The notes beneath the pieces are model-generated. The model was not told the DNA's origin. It saw only the letters and a program-made list of their open reading frames with translations, and searched no databases. A DNA stretch of 49,042 bases from Gemmatimonadaceae bacterium (GTDB lineage Bacteria; Gemmatimonadota; Gemmatimonadetes; Gemmatimonadales; Gemmatimonadaceae): NCBI GenBank assembly GCA_019694735.1, contig JAIBBJ010000115.1, positions 1 to 49,042 on the forward strand, given 5' to 3'. The position numbers and the translations under genes are program-made. This document shows, in pieces, positions 15,586 through 25,049 of this stretch; within the stretch, counting starts at the first letter, position 1; each line of letters starts with the position of its first letter.

Positions 15586-18500
15586 TGCTGGATGGGGAGG
15601 ATGCGCACGGCCGTGAGCGCCGGGGTCGGGACGAGCCGCCCCCCGGGCTGACCGCGCAGGTACGCGAGGAGCGCGTCGAGATCGACCGTGTTCAGGTCCT
15701 CGACCGTCGCCCCCTGGGCGAGGCGCGCGCCGTCGCCGCCGGCGGCCATGAAGTCCGACATGATGACGCGGTAGCGCCGGCGGTCGTCGAGACGGCTGCC
15801 ATCGCCCATCGTGACCCGCCGCAGGCGGGCCCCCGCGGGCGCAGCGGGATCGAACTCGATCCGCAGGCCGCTCACGTGGTAGCGCACCCCGTTCCCGGCG
15901 ACCAGCGCCTCGAGGTAGGCGCGCAGTGCATCGCCGCGGATGGAGACCGCGACGAGCCGGTTGCCGAACGGGGCGATCTCGAACACGTCGCCCCAGGTCG
16001 CGGTCCCGGCCCGCAGCTCGGCGCGGATGCCGCCGTTGTTCATCACGGCGACGTCGCCGCGGCCGGCCAGCCGTTGCGCGTCGGCGATCAGGTTGCCGAG
16101 GGCGTACTGGCCGCCCTCACGCGGCAACCGCTCGGCGACGGTCACCACGGCCTGCCCGACGAGCGGCGCGACCGCCGCCTCGGCGGCGCGCACGAGCGCC
16201 GCCACCGCCGGGTCCGGCGTGATGCTGTCGCTCGTGACGCTCCACACCTGCGGCCGCGCCGGCCCGCCGCCGCTGGCCGGAAGGTCGATGATCCCGAGGG
16301 CACGGCCGCTCGACCGCGCCTGCACGATCGGGATGCCGTTCACGACGGTGCTCACGGCCGAGTGCGTGTGCCCGCTCACGATCGCATCCACCGCGCCGGG
16401 CGCGAGGCGGCGGGCGATCTCGATGATCTCCCCGCGGCAGCGGTCGGGGTCGTTCAGGTCGCAGAAGCCGCCGATGTGCGCCACCACGACGACCGCGGAC
16501 GCCCCGCGCGCGCGGAGCGCGGCGGCGCGCGCCGTGATGACCGGCACGGGATCCGCGAACCGGAGGTCGGCCACGTGCCGGGGCATGGTGGTCTGCGGCG
16601 TCGCCGGGTCGGCGATGCCGATCACGCCGAGCCGCAGGCCCTCCACCTCGAGGAGCGTGTCGTCGGGGATCCAGGGGACGTCGCGACCGGCGGCATCGGT
16701 CACGTTCGCGCCGAGGATGGGGGCGCGCAGCTCGCGCATGCGGGCGCGGAGCGTGTCCTGCCCCCAGTCGAACTCGTGGTTGCCGAGGGCACCGGCGACC
16801 GTGCCGAACGCCTCGAGCAGCGGCACCACCGTGCGGCCGAACGCGAGGTTCGAGGCGGGCGTCCCCTGGAAGAGGTCCCCCCCGTGGAGCACGACGGGCA
16901 CGCAGCCGGGCGCGCACTCCGCACGCGCGCGGGCGATGAGCGCGGCGAGCTCCGCCGCGCCGCCCCGGTTCCCGGCCGTGCCGTCGGGTCGCTTCTCGAA
17001 CGCCCCATGGAAGTCGTTGTACGCGATGACGCGCAGGCTCCGGCGCGGCGGCAGCAGGCGCCAGTTCACCGTCCCGACGTCGGCCGGCTCGATCGTCCCC
17101 CGCCGGCGCACCTCGCCGATCATCAGCTCGCGGATCTCCTCCTGCGAGTCGAACACCACCGGGGCGCCGACGACCATCGCATAGCCGCCCGCGCCGCCGG
17201 CGCGGTAGCTGTTGATCGCTACCGTGAAGGTGTCGGTCGCCGCGACAGGACGTCCCTGGTACGTGAGGGACGTGATGCGCCGCCCCGCCGGACGCGAGAG
17301 GTCCATCTCGTACTCGGCGCCAGCGAGCAGGTCGAAGTTGTAGCCGGGGATGCGCGGGTCCGGGCGTGCGCGGAGGCCGCCCTGGCCGTCCGGCTCGACG
17401 AGCCAGAAGCGGGCGCTGTGCTCGAGGAAGGCGCGCACCTGCGCCCCGCTCAACTTGATGGCGCGCAGTGTGTTCTCGTACGGGTAGAGCTGCGCGATCT
17501 GCGCGACGGTGATCGGCCCGGGCTCGAGCCGCGCGTCGAGCGTGAACGCCGCCGCGAGCGAGAGCTGCGCCCCCGTCGCTCGGAGCTGCACCGCCTGGAT
17601 GAGGTCGATGAGCGGGACGTCCTGCACCCGCGCCGAGTCGGTGCGCCAGGAGGCCGTCGTGCGGCCGATCGTCTCACGGGCGTACCGGAGCGCCGCCTCG
17701 TGGCCCCGCGCGACCGCCCGCAGCACCGCCGGCGACTCGGCATGCCCGCGCGCCGGCACGAGCTGGCCGCGCTTCGACGCGATGCGCCACCGCGCCCCGT
17801 CGCGCTCGAGCGCGAACGTGGCCAGCGAGAGGCTGGTCGCGTGGTTGCGCGGCTGCACCAGCAACACGCCGTTGATGGTCGTGTCCGCCACCTCGCGGTG
17901 CGAGTGGCCGATGACGATGGCGTCGATCCCCGGCACCTCCCGCGCGACGCGGGCGAGAACGTTCTCGCTGCCGAGGCCGGTCGCCACCGTGTCGTACGAG
18001 GTCTCGCCGCCGAGGCCGGAGTGTCCCATCACCACGACGAGGTCGGCGCCCTGTGCCCGCGCGTCCCGCACGACCGCCGGGAGCGTCGCGACGATGTCGT
18101 GGAGGCGCACGCGCCCCTCGAGGTGCGCGCGGTCCCAGACCATCGCGCCGGGCGTCGTGACGCCGATCAGCGCGACCGTCACGCCGGCGCGCCTGACGAG
18201 GGTCATCGGCGCGTACGCGCGCCCGCCGTCGAGGCGCTCGAGGTTGGCCGAGAGGAACGGGAAGCGCGCCTGGCCGAGTGCGCGATCGAGCACGGGGAGG
18301 CCGTAGTTGAACTCGTGGTTGCCGATCGCCGACGCGTCGTAGCGCATCGCGTTCATCGCGGCGATCACCGGGTGCGGACCGGTGGTGTCGCGCCGCGCGG
18401 CGACATAGGCGAGGGGGTTCCCCTGGAGCAGGTCGCCCGTGTCCACGAGGAGCACGCGTCCCGGGTTCGCCCGGCGCACCGAGTCGACGATCGTCGCGAT

Positions 18501-18683
18501 CCGGCTGAGGCCGCGGGCCGGATCCTCGGCATCCTGATAGTAGTCCCAGGCGCGGAGGCGCCCGTGCACGTCGGTGGTCGAGGCGAGGACGAGCTCGACC
18601 CGCGACTGGGCGGGGAGCGCGGCGGCGACCAGGAGCCAGGACGCGCACGCGGCGCCCCGGCGGAGACACGACAGCGGCGACAT
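15582..18683 (-). CDS. Two-module secreted nucleotidase/cyclic phosphodiesterase (YfkN-like)
   Basis: The 1033-residue protein has a signal peptide (hydrophobic to about residue 25, ending A-L-P-A-Q) and two complete UshA/CpdB-type units in tandem. Module 1 (about 28-530) carries S-T-T-D-V-H-G-R, D-T-G-D-L-L-Q-G, G-N-H-E-F-N-Y-G and G-H-S-H-R-E, then a substrate-binding domain ending in a R-A-G-G-A-G-G-Y segment. Module 2 (about 545-1033) carries Y-N-D-F-H-G-A-F, G-G-D-L-F-Q-G, G-N-H-E-F-D-W-G, G-H-T-H-S and M-A-A-G-G-D-G. Both dimetal sites look intact. The arrangement recalls Bacillus YfkN, which combines 2',3'-cyclic phosphodiesterase and 5'-nucleotidase. It should release phosphate and nucleosides outside the membrane. 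ATG at 18683 is preferred to a TTG 21 bp upstream. Confidence 0.92.
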   Translation of the reverse strand: MSPLSCLRRGAACASWLLVAAALPAQSRVELVLASTTDVHGRLRAWDYYQDAEDPARGLSRIATIVDSVRRANPGRVLLVDTGDLLQGNPLAYVAARRDTTGPHPVIAAMNAMRYDASAIGNHEFNYGLPVLDRALGQARFPFLSANLERLDGGRAYAPMTLVRRAGVTVALIGVTTPGAMVWDRAHLEGRVRLHDIVATLPAVVRDARAQGADLVVVMGHSGLGGETSYDTVATGLGSENVLARVAREVPGIDAIVIGHSHREVADTTINGVLLVQPRNHATSLSLATFALERDGARWRIASKRGQLVPARGHAESPAVLRAVARGHEAALRYARETIGRTTASWRTDSARVQDVPLIDLIQAVQLRATGAQLSLAAAFTLDARLEPGPITVAQIAQLYPYENTLRAIKLSGAQVRAFLEHSARFWLVEPDGQGGLRARPDPRIPGYNFDLLAGAEYEMDLSRPAGRRITSLTYQGRPVAATDTFTVAINSYRAGGAGGYAMVVGAPVVFDSQEEIRELMIGEVRRRGTIEPADVGTVNWRLLPPRRSLRVIAYNDFHGAFEKRPDGTAGNRGGAAELAALIARARAECAPGCVPVVLHGGDLFQGTPASNLAFGRTVVPLLEAFGTVAGALGNHEFDWGQDTLRARMRELRAPILGANVTDAAGRDVPWIPDDTLLEVEGLRLGVIGIADPATPQTTMPRHVADLRFADPVPVITARAAALRARGASAVVVVAHIGGFCDLNDPDRCRGEIIEIARRLAPGAVDAIVSGHTHSAVSTVVNGIPIVQARSSGRALGIIDLPASGGGPARPQVWSVTSDSITPDPAVAALVRAAEAAVAPLVGQAVVTVAERLPREGGQYALGNLIADAQRLAGRGDVAVMNNGGIRAELRAGTATWGDVFEIAPFGNRLVAVSIRGDALRAYLEALVAGNGVRYHVSGLRIEFDPAAPAGARLRRVTMGDGSRLDDRRRYRVIMSDFMAAGGDGARLAQGATVEDLNTVDLDALLAYLRGQPGGRLVPTPALTAVRILPIQQ

Positions 18684-18832
18684 GCCGAAAGCTAGTCGGG
18701 GCAAGGCCTTACGGGCAGGGGCGCCACGTTGACGCTCCCACCCGTCCGCCCCCAGTTTGCAGAGGTCCGCCGATACCGAACCGTGACCCGTCCGGCCTGC
18801 ACGCGCCGGCGGGCGACCGGCATCTTCCCCGC

Positions 18833-19486
18833 GTGCCAGGCTCCTCCTTCGCCGTGTCGCCGAAACCGCTCATCATCGGGATCGCCGGTGGCACCGGCTC
18901 CGGCAAGTCCACCGTCGCCCATCGCGTCGCCGAGTCCCTCGCCGGCACGCAGGCGGCGTTCATCGACATGGACGCCTACTACCGCGACCACCGCCACCTC
19001 TCGATGGAAGAGCGGCGGCGCGTGAACTGGGACCATCCCGACGCGTTCGACACGGCCCTCCTGGCCGAGCACCTCGAGGCGCTCGGCCGCGGCGAGGCGA
19101 TCGACAAGCCGGTCTACGACTTCACGCAGCACGCGCGTGCCCCGCAGACGGTGCGGATCGAGCCGGCCGACGTGATCGTGATCGACGGCATCCTGCTGCT
19201 GGTGGACGAGCGCGTGCGCCGCGTGTGCGACATCAAGGTCTTCGTGGACACCGATGCCGACATCCGGCTCGTGCGCCGCATCCGCCGCGACATGGCGGTG
19301 CGGGGCCGGCCACTCGAGGAGATCCTCGACCAGTACCAGCACACCGTGCAGCCGATGCACCTGCAGTTCGTCGAGCCGTCCAAGCGCTACGCCGACCTCA
19401 TCATCCCGCGCGGCGGCGAGAACACCGTCGCGATCGAGCTCCTCATCGCCTCCATCGCCCGGCGCCTCGCCGGTTCCCCCGCGTGA
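18833..19486 (+). CDS. udk: Uridine kinase
   Basis: The 217-residue P-loop kinase phosphorylates uridine or cytidine to the monophosphate for pyrimidine salvage. The Walker A G-G-T-G-S-G-K-S-T is at 19-27. D-M-D-A-Y-Y-R-D, N-W-D-H-P-D-A-F-D, K-P-V-Y-D-F and D-T-D-A-D-I-R-L-x-R-R-I-R-R-D are classic Udk motifs. The start is GTG at 18833; a second GTG at 18854 gives a start closer to the family norm. The gene overlaps the following phoB-like regulator by GTGA and is divergent from the nucleotidase operon. It thus ties nucleoside salvage to the phosphate regulators. Confidence 0.95.
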   Translation: MPGSSFAVSPKPLIIGIAGGTGSGKSTVAHRVAESLAGTQAAFIDMDAYYRDHRHLSMEERRRVNWDHPDAFDTALLAEHLEALGRGEAIDKPVYDFTQHARAPQTVRIEPADVIVIDGILLLVDERVRRVCDIKVFVDTDADIRLVRRIRRDMAVRGRPLEEILDQYQHTVQPMHLQFVEPSKRYADLIIPRGGENTVAIELLIASIARRLAGSPA

Positions 19487-20196
19487 CCGCGGCCACCGGC
19501 TCCGACCGCATCCTCGTCGTGGACGACGAGCCCGACATCGTCGCGCTCGTCGTCTACCATCTCGCGCGGGCCGGCTACAAGGTCTCCTCGGCCTCGACGG
19601 GCACCGACGCGCTCACCCTCGCCAAGCGCGAGCGCCCCGCGCTCGTCGTGCTGGACCTGATGCTGCCCGGGATGTCGGGGTTCGACGTGCTCGCCCGGCT
19701 GCGCGAGGACGAATCCACCGCCGGCATCGCGGTGCTGATGCTCACGGCGCGGAAGGAGGAGCCGGACCGCATCCGCGGGCTCGAGCTCGGCGCGGACGAC
19801 TACCTCACCAAGCCCTTCTCGCCGCAGGAGCTCGTGCTTCGCGTGGCCGCGATCCTGCGCCGCGTCGCCTCGAGTGGCGAGGTGGCCGACGTCCTCACCA
19901 TCGGCCCCATCCGCGTGGACCGCGCCGCGCACCGGGTGACGGTGAACGGCCATGAGGTGGAACTGACGCCGCTCGAGTACAAGCTGCTGCTCACGCTCGC
20001 CGAGCGGCGCGGCCGCGTGCAGGGCCGCGCCCAGCTGCTCGAGACCGTCTGGGACGCCGCGCCCGACATCCAGACGCGGACCGTGGACATGCACGTCCAG
20101 CGGCTGCGCACCAAGCTCCACCCGGCCGGCGACCTCATCGAGACGGTGCGCGGCTTCGGCTACCGCCTGAAGGCGCCGGGCGTGCGCGAGGCCTGA
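19483..20196 (+). CDS. phoB: PhoB-like OmpR-family response regulator
   Basis: The 237-residue protein has a receiver domain (about 8-125) with the acidic pair in V-V-D-D-E-P, the phospho-acceptor Asp58 in V-L-D-L-M-L-P-G and the K-P-F loop. A winged-helix DNA-binding domain (about 138-233) follows, with the recognition-helix region R-T-V-D-M-H-V-Q-R-L-R and the G-F-G-Y-R-L end. The start GTG overlaps the udk stop and the kinase gene follows after 7 bp. The PhoB name rests on the phosphate genes around it and the PhoR-like kinase; sequence alone only shows the OmpR/PhoB family. It is the likely binder of the 11-bp repeats at 22012 and 31173. Confidence 0.9.
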   Translation: MTAATGSDRILVVDDEPDIVALVVYHLARAGYKVSSASTGTDALTLAKRERPALVVLDLMLPGMSGFDVLARLREDESTAGIAVLMLTARKEEPDRIRGLELGADDYLTKPFSPQELVLRVAAILRRVASSGEVADVLTIGPIRVDRAAHRVTVNGHEVELTPLEYKLLLTLAERRGRVQGRAQLLETVWDAAPDIQTRTVDMHVQRLRTKLHPAGDLIETVRGFGYRLKAPGVREA

Positions 20197-20203
20197 GGGC
20201 CCC

Positions 20204-21925
20204 GTGCGCCTGACCCAACGCCTCCTCCTCGGCGCCTTCCTCGTCGTCGGCTTCCTGGCCGTCGCGATCATCGCGGTCGTGGACCGGCAGCTCGGCGACC
20301 GCCTGAGCGACGACGCGACGACCTTCCTCGCCCGCGAGGCGCGCCTCGTCGGCGAGCTCTGGCAGCGCGACTCCGCCTTCGCCGACTCGCTCGCGGACCG
20401 CAGCGGCCGCGCGCTCGGCCGCCGAGTCACCCTCATCCGCCCGGACGGCGTGGTCATCGGGGACTCGGAGTTCGACGACGCCGGCCTCCGCGGCCTGCAG
20501 AACCACGCGACGCGACCGGAGGTCGCGCGCGCGCTCGCCGGCGAGACCGGGACCTCGCGGCGCCCGTCGCCCAGCACGGGAGACGAGGAGCTCTACGTCG
20601 CGGTGCCGGTCGAGGGGCGCGGGGTCGCCCGCGTCTCGTTGCCGACCGCGAGTCTCGCCGCGGTCATCCGGCAGGCGCGGCGGGACGTCGGCACCGCGGT
20701 CGGCCTCGCGCTGTTCGGGGCGCTGCTCATCGCCTTCCTCTTCTCGCGGTCGGTCTCGCGGCCGGTCGAGGAGCTCCGCGACGTCGCGCAGGCCATCGCC
20801 GACGGCGACCTCGCGCGGCGTCCCACCCTGCGCGGCGCCGGCGAGGTGGGCGAGCTCGGCCTCGCCCTCCGGTCGCTCGCCGAGCAGCTCTCGGCGCGCC
20901 TCCGGCTGCTCGAGGCCGATGAACAGCTGCTGCTCCAGCTCACGGAATCGCTGAACGAGGGCGTCATCGCGGTGGACACGCGGCAGCGGGTGGTCCGCAT
21001 CAATGAGACCGCGCGCCGACTGCTCGGCGCACGCGCGCCGCTCCCCTTCCCGCTCGACCAGCTGCCGCGCGAGGTCGCGCTGCGCGACGCGCTGCTCGCG
21101 GCCTTCGCCGGGGAGACGACCGAGGGCGCCGAGGTGGTGATCGCCGGCCGCACGCTGAACGTCACCGCACGGCCGCTCGCCGAGGGCGGCGCGGTGCTGG
21201 CGCTCTTCGACCTCACGCGGGTCCGGCGGCTCGAGGCCGTCCGGCGCGACTTCGTGGCCAACGTCTCCCACGAGCTCCGCACGCCGCTGACGATCGTGGG
21301 CGGCTTCGCCGAGACGCTCGCCGGCGACGACGTGCCGCTGGAGGTGCGGCGCGGGTTCGCCGAGCGCATCCTCGGCAACACGCGGCGGATGCAGCGCATC
21401 GTGGACGACCTCCTCGACCTGTCGCGCATCGAGTCAGGGGGCTGGGTGCCGAATCCGGTCACGATCCCGCTGGCGACCGTTGCGAGCGACGTGCTGAGCG
21501 CGGCCCGCGATGCCGCGGCACAGAAGGGGCTGGCGCTCGAGACCGCGATCGCGCCGGACGCGACCACGGTGCATGCGGACCCGACCGCCCTCCGCCAGGT
21601 GCTCGGGAACCTCGTGGACAACGCCGTCCGCCACACGCCCAGCGGCCGGGTGACGCTGCTCTCGCGGCGGCACGAGCGCGGCGTGGTGGTCGGGGTCGAG
21701 GACACCGGCGTCGGGATCGCCCCCGAGCACCTGCCCCGCATCTTCGAGCGCTTCTATCGCGTGGACCCCGGGCGGTCGCGCGAGCAGGGAGGCACCGGAC
21801 TCGGCCTCGCGATCGTGAAGCACCTGGTCGAGGCCCACGGCGGCCGGGTCCGGGCCGAGAGCGAGCCCGGGCGCGGCACGACCATCACGGCGCGCTTCCC
21901 GGACGCCCCTCCCGCGGCGCGCTGA
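20204..21925 (+). CDS. phoR: PhoR-like sensor histidine kinase
   Basis: The 573-residue inner-membrane kinase starts at GTG. It has TM1 at about 7-27, an extracytoplasmic sensor of about 135 residues, and TM2 at 163-182. A HAMP linker (185-235), a PAS-like domain (240-340) and the phospho-acceptor region with His356 in V-S-H-E-L-R-T-P-L-T follow. The C-terminal ATPase shows an N-box (L-V-D-N-A-V-R-H), G-V-E-D-T-G-V-G-I, an F-box (R-I-F-E-R-F-Y-R-V-D) and G-G-T-G-L-G-L-A-I-V-K. TM-HAMP-PAS-kinase is the PhoR plan, though classic PhoR has almost no periplasmic loop; here it is long, so direct sensing outside is possible. Confidence 0.9.
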   Translation: MRLTQRLLLGAFLVVGFLAVAIIAVVDRQLGDRLSDDATTFLAREARLVGELWQRDSAFADSLADRSGRALGRRVTLIRPDGVVIGDSEFDDAGLRGLQNHATRPEVARALAGETGTSRRPSPSTGDEELYVAVPVEGRGVARVSLPTASLAAVIRQARRDVGTAVGLALFGALLIAFLFSRSVSRPVEELRDVAQAIADGDLARRPTLRGAGEVGELGLALRSLAEQLSARLRLLEADEQLLLQLTESLNEGVIAVDTRQRVVRINETARRLLGARAPLPFPLDQLPREVALRDALLAAFAGETTEGAEVVIAGRTLNVTARPLAEGGAVLALFDLTRVRRLEAVRRDFVANVSHELRTPLTIVGGFAETLAGDDVPLEVRRGFAERILGNTRRMQRIVDDLLDLSRIESGGWVPNPVTIPLATVASDVLSAARDAAAQKGLALETAIAPDATTVHADPTALRQVLGNLVDNAVRHTPSGRVTLLSRRHERGVVVGVEDTGVGIAPEHLPRIFERFYRVDPGRSREQGGTGLGLAIVKHLVEAHGGRVRAESEPGRGTTITARFPDAPPAAR

Positions 21926-22011
21926 GGGGCGAGCCCCCCGGGCCCGTCCGTGCCCGCCCCCCCGGCGCCGCTCCCGGGCTACGCCTTCGGGCGGCACCGC
22001 CGGACGCCCCG

Positions 22012-22044
22012 CCGTTACAAATCCGTTGCGGTGCCGTGCGTTGT
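22012..22044 (+). promoter_or_regulatory. Putative PhoB box upstream of the TonB receptor
   Basis: Three consecutive 11-base units each begin with CCGT: CCGTTACAAAT, CCGTTGCGGTG and CCGTGCGTTGT. They end 84 bases before the ATG at 22129. PhoB-type regulators bind direct repeats with an 11-bp period. The first unit contains CGCCGTTACAA (22010-22020), which occurs identically upstream of the porin at 31131. A 14-base palindrome GTCCGGTACCGGAC (22043-22056) follows at once and may be part of the same control region. No convincing -10 box could be fixed. The repeat pattern is seen; PhoB binding is inferred. Confidence 0.5.
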
Positions 22045-22128
22045 CCGGTACCGGACCGTCGGAGGTTTGAGGCGTCCCCTGCGGCCCGCCGCATGGGGCC
22101 TGACCCATCAAATCCTCACGAGACGCCC

Positions 22129-24903
22129 ATGCGCCGTGTCCTGCAGTCCCTCGCGTTGCTCCTCCTCTGCCTCGCGCTGCCGTCGTCCGGCGCCGCGCAG
22201 GCCCCGACCACCGGCCGGATCGTCGGCCGCGTGCTCGACGCCGCCAACGGCGCCGGGCTGGCGGATGCCGGCATCCAGGTGGTCGGCACCACCCTCGGCA
22301 CGATGTCCGGCGTCGAAGGGCGGTTCACCCTCGGGAACGTCCCCGCCGGCACGGTGACGATCATCGTTCGCCGCATCGGGTATGCGCCGAAGACCGTCAC
22401 CGGCCTGTTCCTCGAGGCCGGCAAGACCCTCCAGCAGGACGTCTCGCTCTCGGCCGCGACCGTGCAGCTGTCGGCGACGGTCGTCACCGCGGAGAGCGAG
22501 CGCGGGTCGGTCAACGCCGCGCTCGACGCGCAGAAGAACTCCGTCAACGTCGTCTCCAGCATCACCGCGGAGCAGATCGCGAAGAGCCCGGACGGCGACG
22601 CCGCGCAGGCCGTCGGCCGCGTGGCGGGCGTCAGCGTGCAGGACGGCAAGTACGTGTTCGTCCGCGGCCTCGGCGACCGCTACACGCAGACCTCGCTCAA
22701 CGGCGCCCGCATCCCGAGCCCCGAGCCCGAGAAGAAGGTGGTGCCGCTCGACCTGTTCCCGACGGGCCTGCTCCAGACGATCACCACCATCAAGACCTTC
22801 ACCCCCGACCAGCCGGGCGACTTCTCCGGCGCGACGGTGGACATCCAGACGCGCGAGTTCCCCGCGCAGCGGACCTGGGTGATGAGCACCAGCACCGGCG
22901 GCAGCGACGCCGTCATCGGGCGACGGGTCCTCATGCCGGCGCTCGTGAACGGCGACCTGGTCGCCGCGGGCGCGGCCGCCCGCGCGCTCCCGTCGTTCAT
23001 CCAGCGGTTCGGCAACTTCGCGACCGCGTCCCCGCTCCAGTCGGACTTCAACCGGATGGTGTCGGAGTTCCGGAACTCGTGGACCCCGCGCGCGCAGGAA
23101 GGGCTCGTGAACGGCTCCACGTCGCTCTCGGTGGGCGGCAACGACCCGGTGCTCGGCCGCCGGATCGGCTACCTCGTCTCGGGGACCTATTCGTACTCGC
23201 AGGAGGCGCGCCTCGACCAGCGCCGCGCCCTCGCCATCGCGCAGACCGGCGCCGCACCGACCGAGGTGGACCGCTACGAGGGCGAGTCGGGCCGCTCGAG
23301 CGTCCTCTGGGGCGGCCTCGCCAACGTCAGCACGCTCGTCGGCACGCGCACCCGCGTCGCGCTCAACAACACCTACAACCGCACGATGGACTCCGAGGCG
23401 CGGAGCGAGAGCGGCCTCTCGGAGAACCTCGGCATCCCCTTCACCATCGCGCGCCAGCGCTACGTCGAGCGCTCGGTGCGCTCGTCGCAGCTCCTGGTGC
23501 AGTCCGACCTCACGGCCCGTCAGAAGCTCGAGCTCTCGCTCTCGGCGTCGGGCGTGACGCGCAAGGAGCCGGACCGGAGCGAGTTCGTGCGCGCGATCTT
23601 CACCGACCCGACGACCGGCGCGACGATGGCCCCGCAGTGGTTCTCCTCCTCGAACGAGGGCGCGGTGCGCAGCTTCGCCGACCTCGGCGAGGATGCCTAC
23701 GAGGCCCGCGGCTCCTACCGGCTGGAGTTCGGCCCGGCCGGCCGGACGCTCGCGGTCAAGGTCGGCGGGCTCACCCGCCACGCCGACCGTGACGCCTTCA
23801 GCGCGTCGTACAGCATCAACGCCCCGTCGCTGAGCCAGGCCGAGCGCGAACTGGCCGCCGAGCGCATCTTCGACGGCCGCTACACCGGCACCGGCGACGC
23901 GGTCTGGCGCGTGACGCCGATCGGCGTCGGCGGTTCGTACACCGCGAGCGACTGGCTCTCGGCCGGCTTCGCGATGGTCGAGAAGGACTTCGGCACCCGC
24001 TGGCAGCTCATCACGGGAGCCCGCGTCGAGTACTCCGATGTGCTCGTCCAGGCGCAGCCGACGGTCGGCGCGACGACCAGCACGAACCCGGTGTTCACCG
24101 ACGTGCTGCCCGCGATCGCGCTCACCTTCCGCCCGACGCCGACGATGAACCTCCGCGCCTCGGCGTCGCAGACGGTCTCGCGCCCCGAGTACCGCGAACT
24201 CGCCCCGATCCAGTACCGCGAGGTGATCGGGTTCGACAACGTCATCGGCAATCCCGACCTGCAGCGCGCGCTGATCCAGAACTACGACCTGCGATGGGAG
24301 TGGTACCCGGGCGCCGGCGAGGTGGTGAGCGTCGCGCTCTTCGCCAAGCGCTTCACGAACCCCATCGAGCGCGTCTACCGCGGCTCGTCGGGCACCCGCA
24401 TCATCACCTTCGTGAATGCCGCCGGCGCCGACAACTACGGCGTCGAGCTCGAGGGGCGGAAGTCGCTCGACTTCCTCGGCGATGCGCTCGCCAACTTCTC
24501 GCTCTCGGCCAACGCGACGCTGATGGACTCGCGGATCCGCCTCGACGGGCAGTCGATCGCCGTCACGAACAGCTCGCGGGCGATGGTCGGCCAGGCCCCG
24601 TACATGCTCAACACCGGCCTCACGTGGACGAGCAACACCGGCGCCTCGAGCGCGACGCTCCTCTACAACGTCGTCGGCGCGCGGATCACCGAGGCCGGCG
24701 AGCTCCCGCTTCCCGACGTCACCGAGCGCGAGCGGCACATCGTCGACCTGTCCGTGCGGTTCCCGCTCGGTGAGCGCCTCTCGGCGCGCGTGGACGCGCG
24801 CAACCTGCTCGACGCGCCGTACCAGTGGACGCAGGGCAGCGTCGTGCGCGAGTCGTATCGCGTGGGCCGCAGCTACACGGTGGGGTTGACGTTCCGCCCC
24901 TGA
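22129..24903 (+). CDS. TonB-dependent outer-membrane receptor
   Basis: The 924-residue protein has a signal peptide cleaved after about A-A-Q (residue 24). A carboxypeptidase-regulatory-like domain (about 28-110) follows, then a plug domain (about 125-270) with A-V-G-R-V-A-G-V-S-V-Q-D-G-K-Y-V-F-V-R-G-L-G-D-R-Y and P-E-P-E-K-K-V-V-P-L-D. A large beta-barrel ends in a canonical aromatic strand (V-G-L-T-F-R-P). It imports a substrate across the outer membrane with TonB energy. The substrate cannot be read from sequence; its position directly after phoBR, a shared Pho-like box and the PstS/Ppx genes downstream suggest a phosphate-containing compound. The ATG at 22129 fits the signal peptide. Confidence 0.93.
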   Translation: MRRVLQSLALLLLCLALPSSGAAQAPTTGRIVGRVLDAANGAGLADAGIQVVGTTLGTMSGVEGRFTLGNVPAGTVTIIVRRIGYAPKTVTGLFLEAGKTLQQDVSLSAATVQLSATVVTAESERGSVNAALDAQKNSVNVVSSITAEQIAKSPDGDAAQAVGRVAGVSVQDGKYVFVRGLGDRYTQTSLNGARIPSPEPEKKVVPLDLFPTGLLQTITTIKTFTPDQPGDFSGATVDIQTREFPAQRTWVMSTSTGGSDAVIGRRVLMPALVNGDLVAAGAAARALPSFIQRFGNFATASPLQSDFNRMVSEFRNSWTPRAQEGLVNGSTSLSVGGNDPVLGRRIGYLVSGTYSYSQEARLDQRRALAIAQTGAAPTEVDRYEGESGRSSVLWGGLANVSTLVGTRTRVALNNTYNRTMDSEARSESGLSENLGIPFTIARQRYVERSVRSSQLLVQSDLTARQKLELSLSASGVTRKEPDRSEFVRAIFTDPTTGATMAPQWFSSSNEGAVRSFADLGEDAYEARGSYRLEFGPAGRTLAVKVGGLTRHADRDAFSASYSINAPSLSQAERELAAERIFDGRYTGTGDAVWRVTPIGVGGSYTASDWLSAGFAMVEKDFGTRWQLITGARVEYSDVLVQAQPTVGATTSTNPVFTDVLPAIALTFRPTPTMNLRASASQTVSRPEYRELAPIQYREVIGFDNVIGNPDLQRALIQNYDLRWEWYPGAGEVVSVALFAKRFTNPIERVYRGSSGTRIITFVNAAGADNYGVELEGRKSLDFLGDALANFSLSANATLMDSRIRLDGQSIAVTNSSRAMVGQAPYMLNTGLTWTSNTGASSATLLYNVVGARITEAGELPLPDVTERERHIVDLSVRFPLGERLSARVDARNLLDAPYQWTQGSVVRESYRVGRSYTVGLTFRP

Positions 24904-24946
24904 GCCGCCCCGGACGCCGCCCGCGCGGCGTGACAGAGCCGTGACC

Positions 24947-24980
24947 GGAACGCCGCCGTGTGCAGACACGGCGGCGTTCC
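24947..24980 (+). terminator. Strong hairpin after the TonB receptor gene
   Basis: GGAACGCCGCCGTGT (24947-24961) and ACACGGCGGCGTTCC (24966-24980) form a perfect 15-bp stem with a 4-base GCAG loop, followed by CCTTTCG. It lies 43 bases after the receptor stop and 69 before the next start. The T-tract is weak, so it may be a partial terminator, or a stem that protects the receptor mRNA 3' end. Confidence 0.65.
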
Positions 24981-25049
24981 CTTTCGTGGCGTCGGCGTGC
25001 GCGTGGTGCGCCGCGACGTGACGTGACGACCCTCCACTCGGATACCCCA

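Noticed and set aside
23079-23792. Alternate-frame open frames within the TonB receptor, such as 23079-23792
   Set aside because: They are Arg/Pro/Ala-rich and have no domain signal. Shadows of the receptor gene.
24930-24950. GTGACAGAGCC/GTGACCGGAAC 11-bp repeat after the TonB receptor gene
   Set aside because: A strong hairpin lies between it and the lipoprotein gene, and it does not share the TTACA core. Not a convincing regulatory site.
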